This document shows, in pieces, positions 1 through 10,243 of a DNA stretch of 64,000 bases (its first letter is position 1; every line of letters begins with the position of its first letter). The translations under genes were made by a program, and so were the position numbers. This stretch comes from RUG100 sp050953425 (GTDB taxonomy: Bacteria; Bacillota; Clostridia; Peptostreptococcales; Anaerovoracaceae). The notes beneath the pieces were generated by a model. The model saw only the letters and a program-made list of their open reading frames with translations, did no database searches and was not told the origin of the DNA. Location: NCBI GenBank assembly GCA_050953425.1, contig JBMNMQ010000002.1:1-64000 (forward strand), written 5' to 3'.

Positions 1-3000
1 GAAAAGCTGATCACCGCGATGCGCGAGGAAATTGCGTCCGATCCCTCCCGTGCCGGCCGTCTGCGCGACCAGCTGAACCGCATCTACCGGGCGTCCATCA
101 ATACATTTTCGGCCTTTGCCCTCGAACTCGTGCGCCGTTACTACTATCTGATCGACATCGACCCGGGCGTGACGGTCTGCGACGAGGCGGAGGCCCAGCT
201 GCTCGAGCACGACGCCATGGATCAGGTGTTCGAGGAATATTTCGAAGCCGGAGACGAGGAATTTCTTCGCTTTCTCGACTGCTGCAGCGACGACCGCAGC
301 GAGGCCGACCTCAAGGACAATCTGCTGCAGCTCTACCACAAGCTGCGCAGTCTGCCGCACCCGTTCGAATGGATGGAGAGCGCGGTCGGCCGCCTCGACG
401 AGGAGGAAGCCGACTTTGCCGGCGGCCCGGTGATGGCTTTCATCGAGCAGGACACCGCGCGCCGTCTGCGGCGCGCCGCCGATGATATCGCCGCCGCCGA
501 ACGTATGCTGGCGGATCGCGATCTGCCGCGGCTGGCGGAAAAGGTCCGCGGCGACCGGCAGGCGCTCGAGGAAGCGGCGCAGGCGGACTCGTTCGATGCC
601 CGGCTGGCCGTGCTGGGAAGATGGAAGAGCACAGTGCTGCGGCCGAAAAAGGAGGAAAAAGCGGACTTTGATCTGGTCAGTGAGCAGGTCAAAGCGCTCC
701 GCGACGGTGCCAAAAAGAAGGTCGCTGATCTTTGCGCCCTCTACTACACGCAGCCGCTCGGGGAACAGATTGACGATACCCGCAGGACGGCTTCGCAGGC
801 CCGCATGGTACAGCAGCTGCTGCAGCGCTTTGACGTCGTCTACCGGGAATACAAGGAGGAGAACCGGCTCGATTTCGGCGACATCGAACACTTTGCCCTG
901 CGCATCCTCGAAAACGAAGAAGCGGCCGCCGAATGCCGCGAGCACTACGAGCAGATCTATATCGATGAATACCAGGACAGCAATTACCTGCAGGAAGCGA
1001 TCATCCACCGCATCCGCCGTCCCGACAACGTCTTTATGGTCGGCGACATCAAGCAGAGCATTTACAGCTTTCGTCTCGCCGAGCCGGATATCTTCCGCGA
1101 CCGCTATCGTGAATACTCCGCCGCATCCTGCGAACAGGGGCGCGTCATCGATCTCAACAGCAACTTTCGCAGCAAAAAGCCGGTCATCGACGCAGTCAAC
1201 GATATCTTCGGCGATATCATGGAGGGATACGACGAGCGGGCAGCGCTGAAGGCCGGGCTCACCGAGGACGGCGGCATTGTCATGCCGGTGGAGCTGACCC
1301 TCGTCGACGCGACGCCCGCCGCGGAACCGGCGGAAGAGGAGGACAGGGACAAAACGGATGAAGGCAGACCGGTCTCCCCGGAGGAAACGGCGGCACAAAA
1401 ATCGGACGCGTCCGGGGAGGCGCTGGCGGAGATGAAGGCGGCAGAGCTGGAGGCGCTGGCCGTCGTGCAGCAGATCCGGGATCTGCTGGGAACGGAGATC
1501 TATGACAGCAAGCTCGGCCGGCGCCGGAAGCTGCAGCGCAGGGATATCGTAATCCTGATGCGCAGCGCCAGAAACCGTGCGGAAATCTATTATCAGACGC
1601 TGAAGGAACACGACATCGACGCCTATCTGGAGAACAACGGCGGTTATTTCGATACCCTCGAGATCATGACTTTCACCGATCTGCTGCGCGTCATCGACAA
1701 CAGCCATCAGGATATTCCCCTGCTGAGCGTGCTGCGCTCGACGATCTTCGGCTACAGCATCGATGATTTGATTACCGTGCGCACGGCCGCCCGCGACAGC
1801 AGCTTCCGCGATGCGCTCGAACAGTATGCCCGGCAGGGCGGCGAGGAAGCGCTGCGCCGGCGGGCGGCGGCGACGCTGCGCCGCCTGGCGGAATGGCGGC
1901 GCGATTCCCTGGCCCGGCCGCTCGACGATTTTATCTGGTCGCTGATGCGCGACACCGGATACTACGCGTATGTCGGAGCGCTGCCCGGCGGCAGCCAGCG
2001 GCAGGCCAATCTGCGCGCGCTGGTAGACCGCACGACCGCATTCCGGCGCCGCAGCGAGGGCTCGATCTACGCGCTGCTGCGCTATATCGACGCCACCGGA
2101 TCGCGGCGCATCGAAACCGGCCAGGTCAGGCTGATCTCGGAAAACGACGACGTCATCCGCATCATGACGATCCACAAGAGCAAGGGCCTGGAATTCCCGG
2201 TGGTCTTCGTCACCGGACTCGGGCAGACGTATCATCGCACCGGGATTCCGAAGAGCGGCATCATGCACAAGGATCTCGGCTTTGCGATGACCCGTGTGGA
2301 GCCGCAGCAGCACTGGTTCCGGCATACGCTGCCGGAGCGGGTCATCCGCGAGCGGGCGCGGCAGGACGAAATGGCCGAGGAGCTGCGCATCCTCTATGTA
2401 GCGATGACGCGGGCGCAGGATAAGCTGGTGCTGACCGCAGCTGTGAAAAATCCCGATCAGTATCTGGAGAAGGCAAAGCTGGGAGGCGGGGAGGAGTCGT
2501 GCTATCTTGACGCCGTCTGCGGCCCGATCCGGCGGCATGGCATCCGCGTGCGCCGCGAAGACCGTCAGTCACTGGGCCGCTATCTGCAGATACAGCGGCA
2601 GCGGGCCGTTTCGGTGCAGGAACTGCTGCTGAAACGGCCGCAGCGCGACGGTGTCTATGCCGAGATCGATCGCCGGCTCTCGTTTGCCTATCCCTATGCC
2701 GAGGAAGCGGAGACGCGGGTTAAATATTCGGTCAGTGAACTGAACGCCGCCGCGGCACGGAAGGCCGGCGGGGCAGGGGAGCCGCGGCCCGGCGGAGCGG
2801 ACGGCACAGCAGCCGCGGCCGAGGCAGCAGCTGCCGAGGCAGCCACGGCAGCCACCGCCGGCGAACGGGAACCGCAGCTGCGGACGCCGCAGTTTCTCGC
2901 CGGCCGCCATCGCTATACCGCTGCGGAGATCGGCACCCTTTATCACAGTGTCATGGAGCATCTCGACCTCGAGCGCCTCAAAGCGGCGGACCCGTCCGCA

Positions 3001-3411
3001 CGAGAGGAGGAAGTGTCGCGGCAGATCCGCGAAATGGTGCAGCGGGAGATTCTCTTTGCAGAAGAAGCGGAACAGATCGCCGCGTCGCGGATAGCCCGCT
3101 TTTTTGACAGCAGTCCGGGGCGCCGTCTGCTGGCCGCCGCCGGCCATGCGCACCGCGAGCAGCCCTTCACGCTGCGCTGGCCGCAGGCGGATTCTCAGGT
3201 CATGGTACAGGGAATCATCGACTGCTGGTTCCGCGACGACGAGGGACTGGTGCTGCTCGATTACAAGACCAGCTATACCAGCGAGGGCATTCGCGAAAAG
3301 TATCAAACGCAGATGGACATCTACCGCCGGGCGCTGGAGGCTGCCGCCGGCCGCGAAGTCGATGAAGCCTATCTCTATCTTTTCAGCGAAGATCTGCTGG
3401 TGCAGATGTAG
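1..3411 (+). CDS. addA: ATP-dependent helicase/nuclease subunit A (AddA), 5' truncated by window edge
   Basis: AddA is the helicase-nuclease subunit of the AddAB complex, which resects double-strand DNA breaks for RecA loading. The frame is open from base 1, so the gene starts upstream; the Walker A motif lies outside the window. Counting from the first in-window Met (base 19): helicase motif II DEYQDSN near residue 316, then VGDIKQSIYSFR (motif III), an NFRS block, TIHKSKGLEFPVVF (motif V) and LYVAMTRAQ (motif VI). A C-terminal RecB-family nuclease domain shows GTLYHSVMEHL and the catalytic LLDYKTS near residue 1080. An Ala/Gly-rich low-complexity linker (about residues 915-950) joins helicase and nuclease parts. 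The partner addB is expected upstream, outside the window. Ends 115 bp before a bidirectional terminator shared with gdhA. Confidence 0.95.
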   Translation, partial: EKLITAMREEIASDPSRAGRLRDQLNRIYRASINTFSAFALELVRRYYYLIDIDPGVTVCDEAEAQLLEHDAMDQVFEEYFEAGDEEFLRFLDCCSDDRSEADLKDNLLQLYHKLRSLPHPFEWMESAVGRLDEEEADFAGGPVMAFIEQDTARRLRRAADDIAAAERMLADRDLPRLAEKVRGDRQALEEAAQADSFDARLAVLGRWKSTVLRPKKEEKADFDLVSEQVKALRDGAKKKVADLCALYYTQPLGEQIDDTRRTASQARMVQQLLQRFDVVYREYKEENRLDFGDIEHFALRILENEEAAAECREHYEQIYIDEYQDSNYLQEAIIHRIRRPDNVFMVGDIKQSIYSFRLAEPDIFRDRYREYSAASCEQGRVIDLNSNFRSKKPVIDAVNDIFGDIMEGYDERAALKAGLTEDGGIVMPVELTLVDATPAAEPAEEEDRDKTDEGRPVSPEETAAQKSDASGEALAEMKAAELEALAVVQQIRDLLGTEIYDSKLGRRRKLQRRDIVILMRSARNRAEIYYQTLKEHDIDAYLENNGGYFDTLEIMTFTDLLRVIDNSHQDIPLLSVLRSTIFGYSIDDLITVRTAARDSSFRDALEQYARQGGEEALRRRAAATLRRLAEWRRDSLARPLDDFIWSLMRDTGYYAYVGALPGGSQRQANLRALVDRTTAFRRRSEGSIYALLRYIDATGSRRIETGQVRLISENDDVIRIMTIHKSKGLEFPVVFVTGLGQTYHRTGIPKSGIMHKDLGFAMTRVEPQQHWFRHTLPERVIRERARQDEMAEELRILYVAMTRAQDKLVLTAAVKNPDQYLEKAKLGGGEESCYLDAVCGPIRRHGIRVRREDRQSLGRYLQIQRQRAVSVQELLLKRPQRDGVYAEIDRRLSFAYPYAEEAETRVKYSVSELNAAAARKAGGAGEPRPGGADGTAAAAEAAAAEAATAATAGEREPQLRTPQFLAGRHRYTAAEIGTLYHSVMEHLDLERLKAADPSAREEEVSRQIREMVQREILFAEEAEQIAASRIARFFDSSPGRRLLAAAGHAHREQPFTLRWPQADSQVMVQGIIDCWFRDDEGLVLLDYKTSYTSEGIREKYQTQMDIYRRALEAAAGREVDEAYLYLFSEDLLVQM

Positions 3412-3525
3412 AAGGCAGCGCCGGTGCACCGCCGGTCAGCAGGACACGGCCGCCGAGAGGGCGCGGAGAGGGAGCGGGCGCTGCCGATGATCGCGGAGAC
3501 AGCAGCAGCGGCGCAGGAACGCAGC

Positions 3526-3557
3526 AAAAAGACACGGCGCAAAGCCGTGTCTTTTTA
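3526..3557. terminator. Bidirectional rho-independent terminator between addA and gdhA
   Basis: Stem GACACGGC / GCCGTGTC extended by A5 and T5 arms around a short loop (GCAAA-type). The A tract on one side and T tract on the other let it act on both strands, serving convergent addA (+) and gdhA (-). Confidence 0.85.
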
Positions 3558-3593
3558 GTATCAAAGGGTTGATGTCAATTCCTGTTCAGTTGA

Positions 3594-4940
3594 TTATACC
3601 AAACCCTGCGCCATCATCGCGTCAGCAACCTTGATGAAGCCGGCGATGTTCGCTCCCTTGACCAGGTCATACTTGCCATAGTATTCCTGAGAAGCTTCCG
3701 CACAGTTCTTGTGGATGTTGACCATGATGCCGTGCAGCTGTTCCAGAACCTGCTCAGCCGTGAAGACGGTCTTGCCGGCATTCTGGCCCATTTCGATGCA
3801 GGAGGTCGCTACGCCGCCGGCGTTAGCAGCCTTGGAAGGTCCGACGATGATGCCGCCGTCCTGCATGATCTTGATCGCTTCGTTGGTCGAAGACATGTTG
3901 GAACCTTCGCAGACAAACTTGACGCCTCTGTCGACAAACGACTTCGCATCGTCGGCCGTGATTTCGTTCTGCGTCGCGCACGGGATGTACAGATCCGCAT
4001 CCGCTTCCCAGGGCTTCTTGCCGGCAAAGAACTTCGCGTTCGGGAACTTGTCAGCATAAGGCGAGCAGATGTTCTTGCCGCTGCCTCTGAGTTCGAGCAT
4101 CATGTCGAATTTTTCCTTGGTGCTGATGCCGTCCGGATCATAGATGTAGCCGTCCGGACCGGAGATCGTGATGCACTTCGCGCCGAGCTGTGTCAGCTTC
4201 TGCGCAGCACCCCAGGCAACGTTGCCGAATCCGGAGATCGCGACGTTCTTGCCCTTGATGCTTTCGGAGTTCGCCTTCAGCATTTCTTCCGCAAACCAGA
4301 CGATGCCGTAGCCGGTCGCTTCGGTTCTGCCGAGCGCGCCGCCGTAGGTGAGGCCCTTGCCGGTCAGAACGCCTTCAAATCTGTTGACGATCTTCTTGTA
4401 CTGGCCGAACAGGAAGCCGATTTCTCTGCCGCCGACACCGATGTCGCCGGCCGGAACGTCGGTCGAAGGACCGATGTGTCTGTACAGCTCGGTCATGAAG
4501 GCCTGGCAGAATCTCATGATTTCCGCATCGGACTTGCCGTTCGGATCAAAGTCGGAGCCGCCTTTGCCGCCGCCGATCGGCAGACCGGTCAGGCTGTTCT
4601 TGAAGATCTGTTCAAAGCCGAGGAACTTGATGATGCCCGGATAGACGTTCGGAGCAAATCTCAGACCGCCTTTGTAGGGTCCGATTGCACTGTTGAATTC
4701 ATATCTGTAGCCCTTGTTGACCTGGACTTTGCCGTTGTCGTCAACCCAGACAACGCGGAAGGTGATTCCTCTTTCGGGCTCGGTCAGTCTTTCGAGCAGA
4801 GCAGCCTTTTCATATTCGGGGTGCTTGTCGATGACCGGCTTCAGGGAAGTCAGTACTTCTTCTACGGTCTGGTGAAATTCGACTTCGCCAGGGTTCTTCT
4901 TTTTGCACAGATCAATGCAATTCTGAACATAGTTTGACAT
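3594..4940 (-). CDS. gdhA: NADP-type glutamate dehydrogenase
   Basis: Catalyses reductive amination of 2-oxoglutarate to glutamate in the cytoplasm, linking ammonia assimilation to carbon metabolism. The 448-residue length fits the hexameric bacterial (mostly NADP-dependent) class. Visible family motifs: GPYKGGLRF (residues 87-95) and PIGGGKGGSDFDP with the catalytic Lys at about 126, followed by a Rossmann dinucleotide-binding region with GFGNVAWGAA. Start chosen at the ATG preceded by AAAGGAGAA on the minus strand. Monocistronic: it has its own promoter at 5025-5053 and ends at a terminator shared with addA. Cofactor preference is inferred from overall family similarity, not proven. Confidence 0.95.
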   Translation of the reverse strand: MSNYVQNCIDLCKKKNPGEVEFHQTVEEVLTSLKPVIDKHPEYEKAALLERLTEPERGITFRVVWVDDNGKVQVNKGYRYEFNSAIGPYKGGLRFAPNVYPGIIKFLGFEQIFKNSLTGLPIGGGKGGSDFDPNGKSDAEIMRFCQAFMTELYRHIGPSTDVPAGDIGVGGREIGFLFGQYKKIVNRFEGVLTGKGLTYGGALGRTEATGYGIVWFAEEMLKANSESIKGKNVAISGFGNVAWGAAQKLTQLGAKCITISGPDGYIYDPDGISTKEKFDMMLELRGSGKNICSPYADKFPNAKFFAGKKPWEADADLYIPCATQNEITADDAKSFVDRGVKFVCEGSNMSSTNEAIKIMQDGGIIVGPSKAANAGGVATSCIEMGQNAGKTVFTAEQVLEQLHGIMVNIHKNCAEASQEYYGKYDLVKGANIAGFIKVADAMMAQGLV

Positions 4941-5024
4941 TTTTCGTTCTCCTTTGCTTAAGTGCTTTAAAGATACTTGTGAAGATTAAATAGTTCGTTA
5001 GAGATCATTAAACTCACCGATAAA

Positions 5025-5053
5025 AATATATCAGAAACAGGGCGGAAATTCAA
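5025..5053 (-). promoter_or_regulatory. Sigma-A promoter of gdhA
   Basis: On the minus strand: -35 TTGAAT, 17-bp spacer, -10 TATATT. Predicted leader is about 75 nt. No strong operator or attenuator visible. Confidence 0.7.
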
Positions 5054-5308
5054 TATCTGAACGGGAAGTTATAATTTTCTGAAAACCCTCGCCGTTCCGT
5101 GATTTCTGCGGGCTCGCCGCGGCGATGAAAAACGGAGCCGCGGATCTCCGCGGCCCAATCGGAACAAGCGCCGGGGCGCGCTGTCGAAAACCGTGTGAGC
5201 GGGGGCGGTACGGCCTGCGCCGGCGGTGTGCCGGCGGCGCAGCAAGAGCGGTGCGCCGCGAAAGCAAAAGCGGTGTGCCGGCGGGTTTACAAAACGGGAC
5301 GCGTGTGC

Positions 5309-5338
5309 TTGTCCGCCGCGGCGGGAATATGGTACAAT
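5309..5338 (+). promoter_or_regulatory. Possible promoter of the 5.4-12.4 kb operon
   Basis: TTGTCC, 18-bp spacer, TACAAT, about 70 bp upstream of the chosen start at 5411. The -35 is weak. The rest of the 4941-5410 gap is GC-rich and I see no other gene or structured element in it. Confidence 0.45.
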
Positions 5339-5410
5339 ATACCATTCAGAGAAAGGTGCGGGCCGAAACGGCCGTGCCGGCCGGGGAGGGCCGGCAGGGG
5401 GGAATACAGC

Positions 5411-8400
5411 ATGGCAAAAAATCCGACCAGGGAATTGTATCGCGAGATCGAGGCGGCGCTGACGGAGCGGTCGTTTCTGCGGCAGATCGGCCTGTCGCGG
5501 CGCCGCATGATGACGCTGCTTTCCGACTGCCGCTGGCGAGAGCAAGCCGCCGAACTCTATGAACGGATGCCGTTCAGCGAAAAGAGGCCGCTCAGCTGCG
5601 CCGACGTGGAAGCGGTCTGCCGCGAAACATTGCGCTCGTTCGCGGACAGGCCGGAGGAGGGCTGGCTGCAGTACACCTATGATACCGCACTGCATTTTCT
5701 CTTTCCCCATCTCGAGATACCCCCGCGAACGGAGGAACGCGATCGGGCGGCACTCTTCTTCAACCGCGTGCTCTATACGGCGCTGCGCTTTGACGCCCGT
5801 CATCGCAGGTTTTCACCGCTGCGGGACTTTGCGGTGCTGCGCGAAGACGAGTACAGCGGCTGCCAGACCGGTGCCGAGTACCGGCGCATGCTGGAAATCG
5901 AAGACCAGCATTACATCTATGAATTCATGCGCATCGGTGCGGAGATCACTCCGTTTGACACCCTCGGTCACGTTGCCGGCGTGCACCACGTCGCCATGCA
6001 TGCGGCGCGGCAGCTTTATCAGCTCGGTGCACCGGTCGATCCGGCGATGATCTCGGCGGCGGCGGTCTGCCACGACATCGGCAAGTTCGGCTGCCGCCCC
6101 GAGGAAGCGAACCGCGTGCCGTATCTGCACTATTACTATACCGACGAATGTCTGAAGATGCTGGGCATGCCGCGGGTGGCGCACATCGCCAGCAATCATT
6201 CAACCTGGGATCTGGAACTGGAAAATCTCTCGGTCGAATCACTGCTGCTGATCTACGCGGATTTCTGCGTCAAGAGCCGGCGCAGCGAAGACGGAACCGA
6301 AACCATACATTTCTATACCCTGGAGGAGGCGTTCGACGTCATCCTCAACAAACTCGACAATGTCGATGAGGCAAAACGTGCCCGCTATACGCGCGTCTAC
6401 GCCAAACTGCTCGATTTCCGCGACTACATGCACAGCATCGGCGTGTCGGTTTCGCTTTCACGAACGGAACCGCGCGAACGTCACTGGAAGGACGCGGCGC
6501 TGCTCAACGGCCGCGAAGTCGTGGAACGGCTCAAGTACCTGGCCATCGAGCACAACATCGAGGTCATGCACCGCTTTGGCAGCGATCTCGAATTCGCCGG
6601 CCTGCTCGAGGATGCGCGCAGCGAAAAGCAGTGGAAAAACATTCGCGCCTATATCAATACCCTGGCCGAATACTACACCTATATGACGCTCGAGCAGAAG
6701 CAGATGACGATCGGCTTTCTCCGCGAACTTCTGATCAACCGCGAGGGCGATATCCGCCGGCAGGCGGCTCTGCTCAACGGAGAGATCATCGCCACCTACG
6801 ATGAGGAGTACAGGAAGGAACTCCCCGAGGATGTCCGCCGCGAGGCGCGCAGGCAGGACAGCCATGCGATCTGGCGCAGATACCTGCGCGAAATTCTCTT
6901 CCCCGACCTGCAGAAGACCGAGCGGCAGAAGCGCTGGATGGGCTATTCGCTGAAAATTACGCTCAACGGCCTGCTGGAGTCGGCACCGGACGATCATCGG
7001 CGGCAGTTTCTGCTCGAATTCCTCGACGTGCTGGAAACGAAGGAACTGGCGGATGCAGCGGATGCAACGGTCTTCATACTCCTCGATACGCTGCTGGAGA
7101 CGCCGGTCGAGATGCTGGAAGCGCAGCACATCGAACGTCTGCTCCGCTTCTGCGAGCGGGCGATCCGGCGCGAGGCACTCGAGGTGCGCGTCGCCGTGCT
7201 GCGGGTGATCCGCAAGCTCGCCGAAAGCTGCGGCGAGGGCCAGCTGAACGAGGATCTGGTCACGCGCATGCGGGCGCTGCTCTCCGTCCGCGTCGCCGAC
7301 GATGAAACGGCGAGCGTGGTCTTTCTCAAGGTCAAGGCCCGTGAGGCGCTGGGTCTGTGCGGACAGACAACCGGCCGCTTTCGCGATGAACTCGATCTTC
7401 TCGAGGAAGATACTTCCTATATTTTCCGCAGCAACCTCAAAGTCGATACGCCTTGGACGGTGAAGGCCGTCAACATCGAACTGATGCTCGACGAACTGCG
7501 GCACGGCAAGGAGGATCAGGCCTTTTACATCGCCACCCACCTGGCCAACCTGCTCAAAGTCAGCGAACGGGTGACGGTGCGCCATACGGCCGGCACGGGG
7601 CTGCTCGAGCTGGCGCCGCTCCTGAGCCGCGACCAGAAGAATGAGATCGCGATCGAACTCACCAAGGGGCTGGAGATCGGCGAATATCAGTTCTCCAAGT
7701 ACATCCCCGAATACCTCGGCCCGCTGATTATGCAGCTGCATCCGGAGGAACTCGAGGAAATTCTCCATGAGCTGCAGCATCTGCTGGAGAGCAGCAACCA
7801 GATGGTGGCCGGCGTGACGCTGGATACTCTGGGGGAAATGCTCAACCATTATCCGTCCTATCGCGAACGCTTTGCAGAACCGGCCGAGGTTTTCGAGCAG
7901 CGCCGCGAGCGCATCATCGGCATGCTGCTGCGGGGAATGGCCGATTATCATGAAACCGTCAGCGAGGAAGCGTTCTGGGTGCTGGGCCAGAACATCTTCG
8001 GCTCGACGCGCCTGACGCTCGAACAGAAGTACGAGATCTTCCGCAGCTTCTGCAAGAAGATGCTGACGCTGATCGAAGAGAACAAGGACCGGCCGCTGCG
8101 CTTTTACAACAACGCCGCGGCGCTGAACCATATCTACCGCTTTATCTCCGACTACCAGTTCTTCGTCGGCCGGCTGCGGCTGCGCGAAAACCATAAAGCC
8201 GCGTTTTTCCCCGGCACCTTCGATCCGTTTTCGCTGAGCCACAAGGGCATTGTCACGACCATTCGCGACATGGGCTACGAGGTCTATCTGGCGCTGGATG
8301 AGTTTTCCTGGTCGAAGAACACCCAGGCACGTCTCTATCGCCGCAAGATCATGACGATGTCGTGCGCCAGCGAGACCGGCGTCTATATCTTTCCCGACGA

Positions 8401-10243
8401 GGAGCCGATCAACATAGCCAACGCCGATGATATCCGCTCGCTGCGGCGTCTGCTCGGGCAGAAGGAAGTCTATCTGGTCGTCGGCAGCGACGTCATCGCC
8501 AACGCCAGTTCGTATCAGCCGGAGCAGGAGCCGGAACCGGATTCCGTGCTCTCGCTGAATCACATTGTCTTCCGCCGCGTCAGTCAGGAGCAGGGCAGCG
8601 GCACCGGTGCCAGGTACCGGGAGAGACTGGCGCAGATTACCGGTGAGGTGGTGGAGCTGACGCTGCCGACGCAGCTCGAGGACATCAGTTCGACGCGCAT
8701 TCGCGAGAATATCGACAACAACCGCGATATATCCTCGCTGATCGACCCGGTTGTCCAGAATTATATTTATGACAATTCCCTGTATCTGCGCGAGCCGCAG
8801 TACAAAATGATCCTGACGACCAAGGATCTGCGCTTCCGCCGGCGCAAAAAGCGCGGCGCCCTCGAGGGCGTGACGATCACCGACGGCGGGCAGAACAACC
8901 GCCTGATCGCTTCCTCCGAAGTGCACCAGGTCGACACCGCCCACCTCTTCGACGAGTTCCGCGACCAGGAGCTGACCGGCTATATCCGCGACCACGCGCT
9001 CGGCAAGATTCTCGTCATCCGCGAGGTTCACGCCGACGAGGATGCCTGCGACGACGATCCCTGGCAGCTGATCCTCACCGAGACGCTGGCCGAAGCGCTG
9101 AAGGAGGACTTTATCTACGCGGTTTACCACCCGCAGGAACCGTGCGAAAACGGCCGCCATTTCCTGCGCATTCTCGAGCTTCAGGGCTTTCGCGAAATCG
9201 AGCTCAACGGCGCGCCGACCGGCGTCTATGCCGTCGACATGCGCAACCCTGTGACGATCATTCAGAACATGGGGACGGTGCTGAAGAACCCGTTCAACAA
9301 GAACGAAGCGGTCGGAGAGGCGCTGACCCGGGCCCATCATCGCCTGCAGGAATCCCTGACGGCGATGTATCCGGGCAGTCTGGTGCTGTCGTTCAACTCG
9401 GTGGTCATGTATCACAAGCTGATCCGCAAGATCACCGCCGCCAACGGTGTGCCGGCGGAACCGCGCAAGCGCCGCCGGCTCGGTCCCTATATGTGCGTGC
9501 CGTTCGGCAAAATTCTCAACGGCATGGCGGTGCCGAACACGGTGACCAAGACGCTGCATATGGAAAAGTCGTTCACCCCGGATCTCTCCTCGTTCCGCAT
9601 CCGCGAGTATCCGTTCTACGCCGGCATCGACGATCAGGTACGCACGATCGGTTCATTCCGGCGGCCGGTGATTCTCGTCGACGACATCCTCCACAAGGGC
9701 TACCGCATCAAGCGCCTCAACCCGGTGCTGCGCGAAAACCACATCGAGGTGAACAGGCTGATCGTCGGTCTGCTCTCGGGCCGCGGCAAGGATCTGATGA
9801 CCGTGCAGGGCGCCGAGGTAGACAGCGTCTATTTCGTGCCCAATCTGCGGGCCTGGTTTGTCGAGTCCTCGCAGTATCCGTTCATCGGCGGCGACGGCGT
9901 GGAGCGCCATACCGGCACCATCGACGATTCCTTCACGGCCATCAACATGATTCTGCCGTATCTGTCGCCGCCGTTCCTCAGCGACGTCGACAGCGATGCC
10001 GTGTATCATTTTTCGATGGTCTGTCTGGAAAACGCCCGCGACATTCTCCGCACCGTGGAGGAGGAGTATCAGAAAATCTTTCAGCGCAAGCTGACACTGC
10101 AGCGGCTTTCCGAGGCGGTCAATTCACCGAAGCTGACCGACGTCGGCAACTGCCTGGATTTTGACCGCACGATCGCGGCCAGCGCCTATGTCGAGGACGA
10201 CATCGAGCGGCTGAGCCGCATGAGGGGGATTCTGAGAAAATGA
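5411..10243 (+). CDS. Giant multidomain protein: HD domain, helical region, NadD-like nucleotidyltransferase, GNAT-like, phosphoribosyltransferase-like
   Basis: 1610 residues from the ATG at 5411, chosen because GGCAGGGGGG sits just upstream; the frame is open further 5' but that part is GC-rich and unconserved-looking. Seen in order: HD-superfamily metal site (HH 192-193, HD 221-222 in CHDIGKFG); a long helix-rich region (about 260-900) without an obvious catalytic motif; a cytidylyltransferase-like domain with GTFDPFSLSH (935-944) and the C-terminal SSTRIR signature (about 1093-1098), as in nicotinate/nicotinamide mononucleotide adenylyltransferases; an acetyltransferase-like stretch (about 1165-1270); and a type I phosphoribosyltransferase-like segment with VILVDDILHKG (about 1420). 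No signal peptide or membrane segment. Stop overlaps the next start by 4 bp (ATGA). The domain calls follow from motifs; the joint function (perhaps pyridine-nucleotide or other nucleotide cofactor metabolism) is inference. Confidence 0.75.
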   Translation: MAKNPTRELYREIEAALTERSFLRQIGLSRRRMMTLLSDCRWREQAAELYERMPFSEKRPLSCADVEAVCRETLRSFADRPEEGWLQYTYDTALHFLFPHLEIPPRTEERDRAALFFNRVLYTALRFDARHRRFSPLRDFAVLREDEYSGCQTGAEYRRMLEIEDQHYIYEFMRIGAEITPFDTLGHVAGVHHVAMHAARQLYQLGAPVDPAMISAAAVCHDIGKFGCRPEEANRVPYLHYYYTDECLKMLGMPRVAHIASNHSTWDLELENLSVESLLLIYADFCVKSRRSEDGTETIHFYTLEEAFDVILNKLDNVDEAKRARYTRVYAKLLDFRDYMHSIGVSVSLSRTEPRERHWKDAALLNGREVVERLKYLAIEHNIEVMHRFGSDLEFAGLLEDARSEKQWKNIRAYINTLAEYYTYMTLEQKQMTIGFLRELLINREGDIRRQAALLNGEIIATYDEEYRKELPEDVRREARRQDSHAIWRRYLREILFPDLQKTERQKRWMGYSLKITLNGLLESAPDDHRRQFLLEFLDVLETKELADAADATVFILLDTLLETPVEMLEAQHIERLLRFCERAIRREALEVRVAVLRVIRKLAESCGEGQLNEDLVTRMRALLSVRVADDETASVVFLKVKAREALGLCGQTTGRFRDELDLLEEDTSYIFRSNLKVDTPWTVKAVNIELMLDELRHGKEDQAFYIATHLANLLKVSERVTVRHTAGTGLLELAPLLSRDQKNEIAIELTKGLEIGEYQFSKYIPEYLGPLIMQLHPEELEEILHELQHLLESSNQMVAGVTLDTLGEMLNHYPSYRERFAEPAEVFEQRRERIIGMLLRGMADYHETVSEEAFWVLGQNIFGSTRLTLEQKYEIFRSFCKKMLTLIEENKDRPLRFYNNAAALNHIYRFISDYQFFVGRLRLRENHKAAFFPGTFDPFSLSHKGIVTTIRDMGYEVYLALDEFSWSKNTQARLYRRKIMTMSCASETGVYIFPDEEPINIANADDIRSLRRLLGQKEVYLVVGSDVIANASSYQPEQEPEPDSVLSLNHIVFRRVSQEQGSGTGARYRERLAQITGEVVELTLPTQLEDISSTRIRENIDNNRDISSLIDPVVQNYIYDNSLYLREPQYKMILTTKDLRFRRRKKRGALEGVTITDGGQNNRLIASSEVHQVDTAHLFDEFRDQELTGYIRDHALGKILVIREVHADEDACDDDPWQLILTETLAEALKEDFIYAVYHPQEPCENGRHFLRILELQGFREIELNGAPTGVYAVDMRNPVTIIQNMGTVLKNPFNKNEAVGEALTRAHHRLQESLTAMYPGSLVLSFNSVVMYHKLIRKITAANGVPAEPRKRRRLGPYMCVPFGKILNGMAVPNTVTKTLHMEKSFTPDLSSFRIREYPFYAGIDDQVRTIGSFRRPVILVDDILHKGYRIKRLNPVLRENHIEVNRLIVGLLSGRGKDLMTVQGAEVDSVYFVPNLRAWFVESSQYPFIGGDGVERHTGTIDDSFTAINMILPYLSPPFLSDVDSDAVYHFSMVCLENARDILRTVEEEYQKIFQRKLTLQRLSEAVNSPKLTDVGNCLDFDRTIAASAYVEDDIERLSRMRGILRK

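Noticed and set aside
6458..9559. 1033-codon minus-strand frame opposite the giant gene
   Set aside because: The plus-strand protein carries recognisable motifs along its length; the minus frame has none and reflects codon bias in GC-rich DNA.
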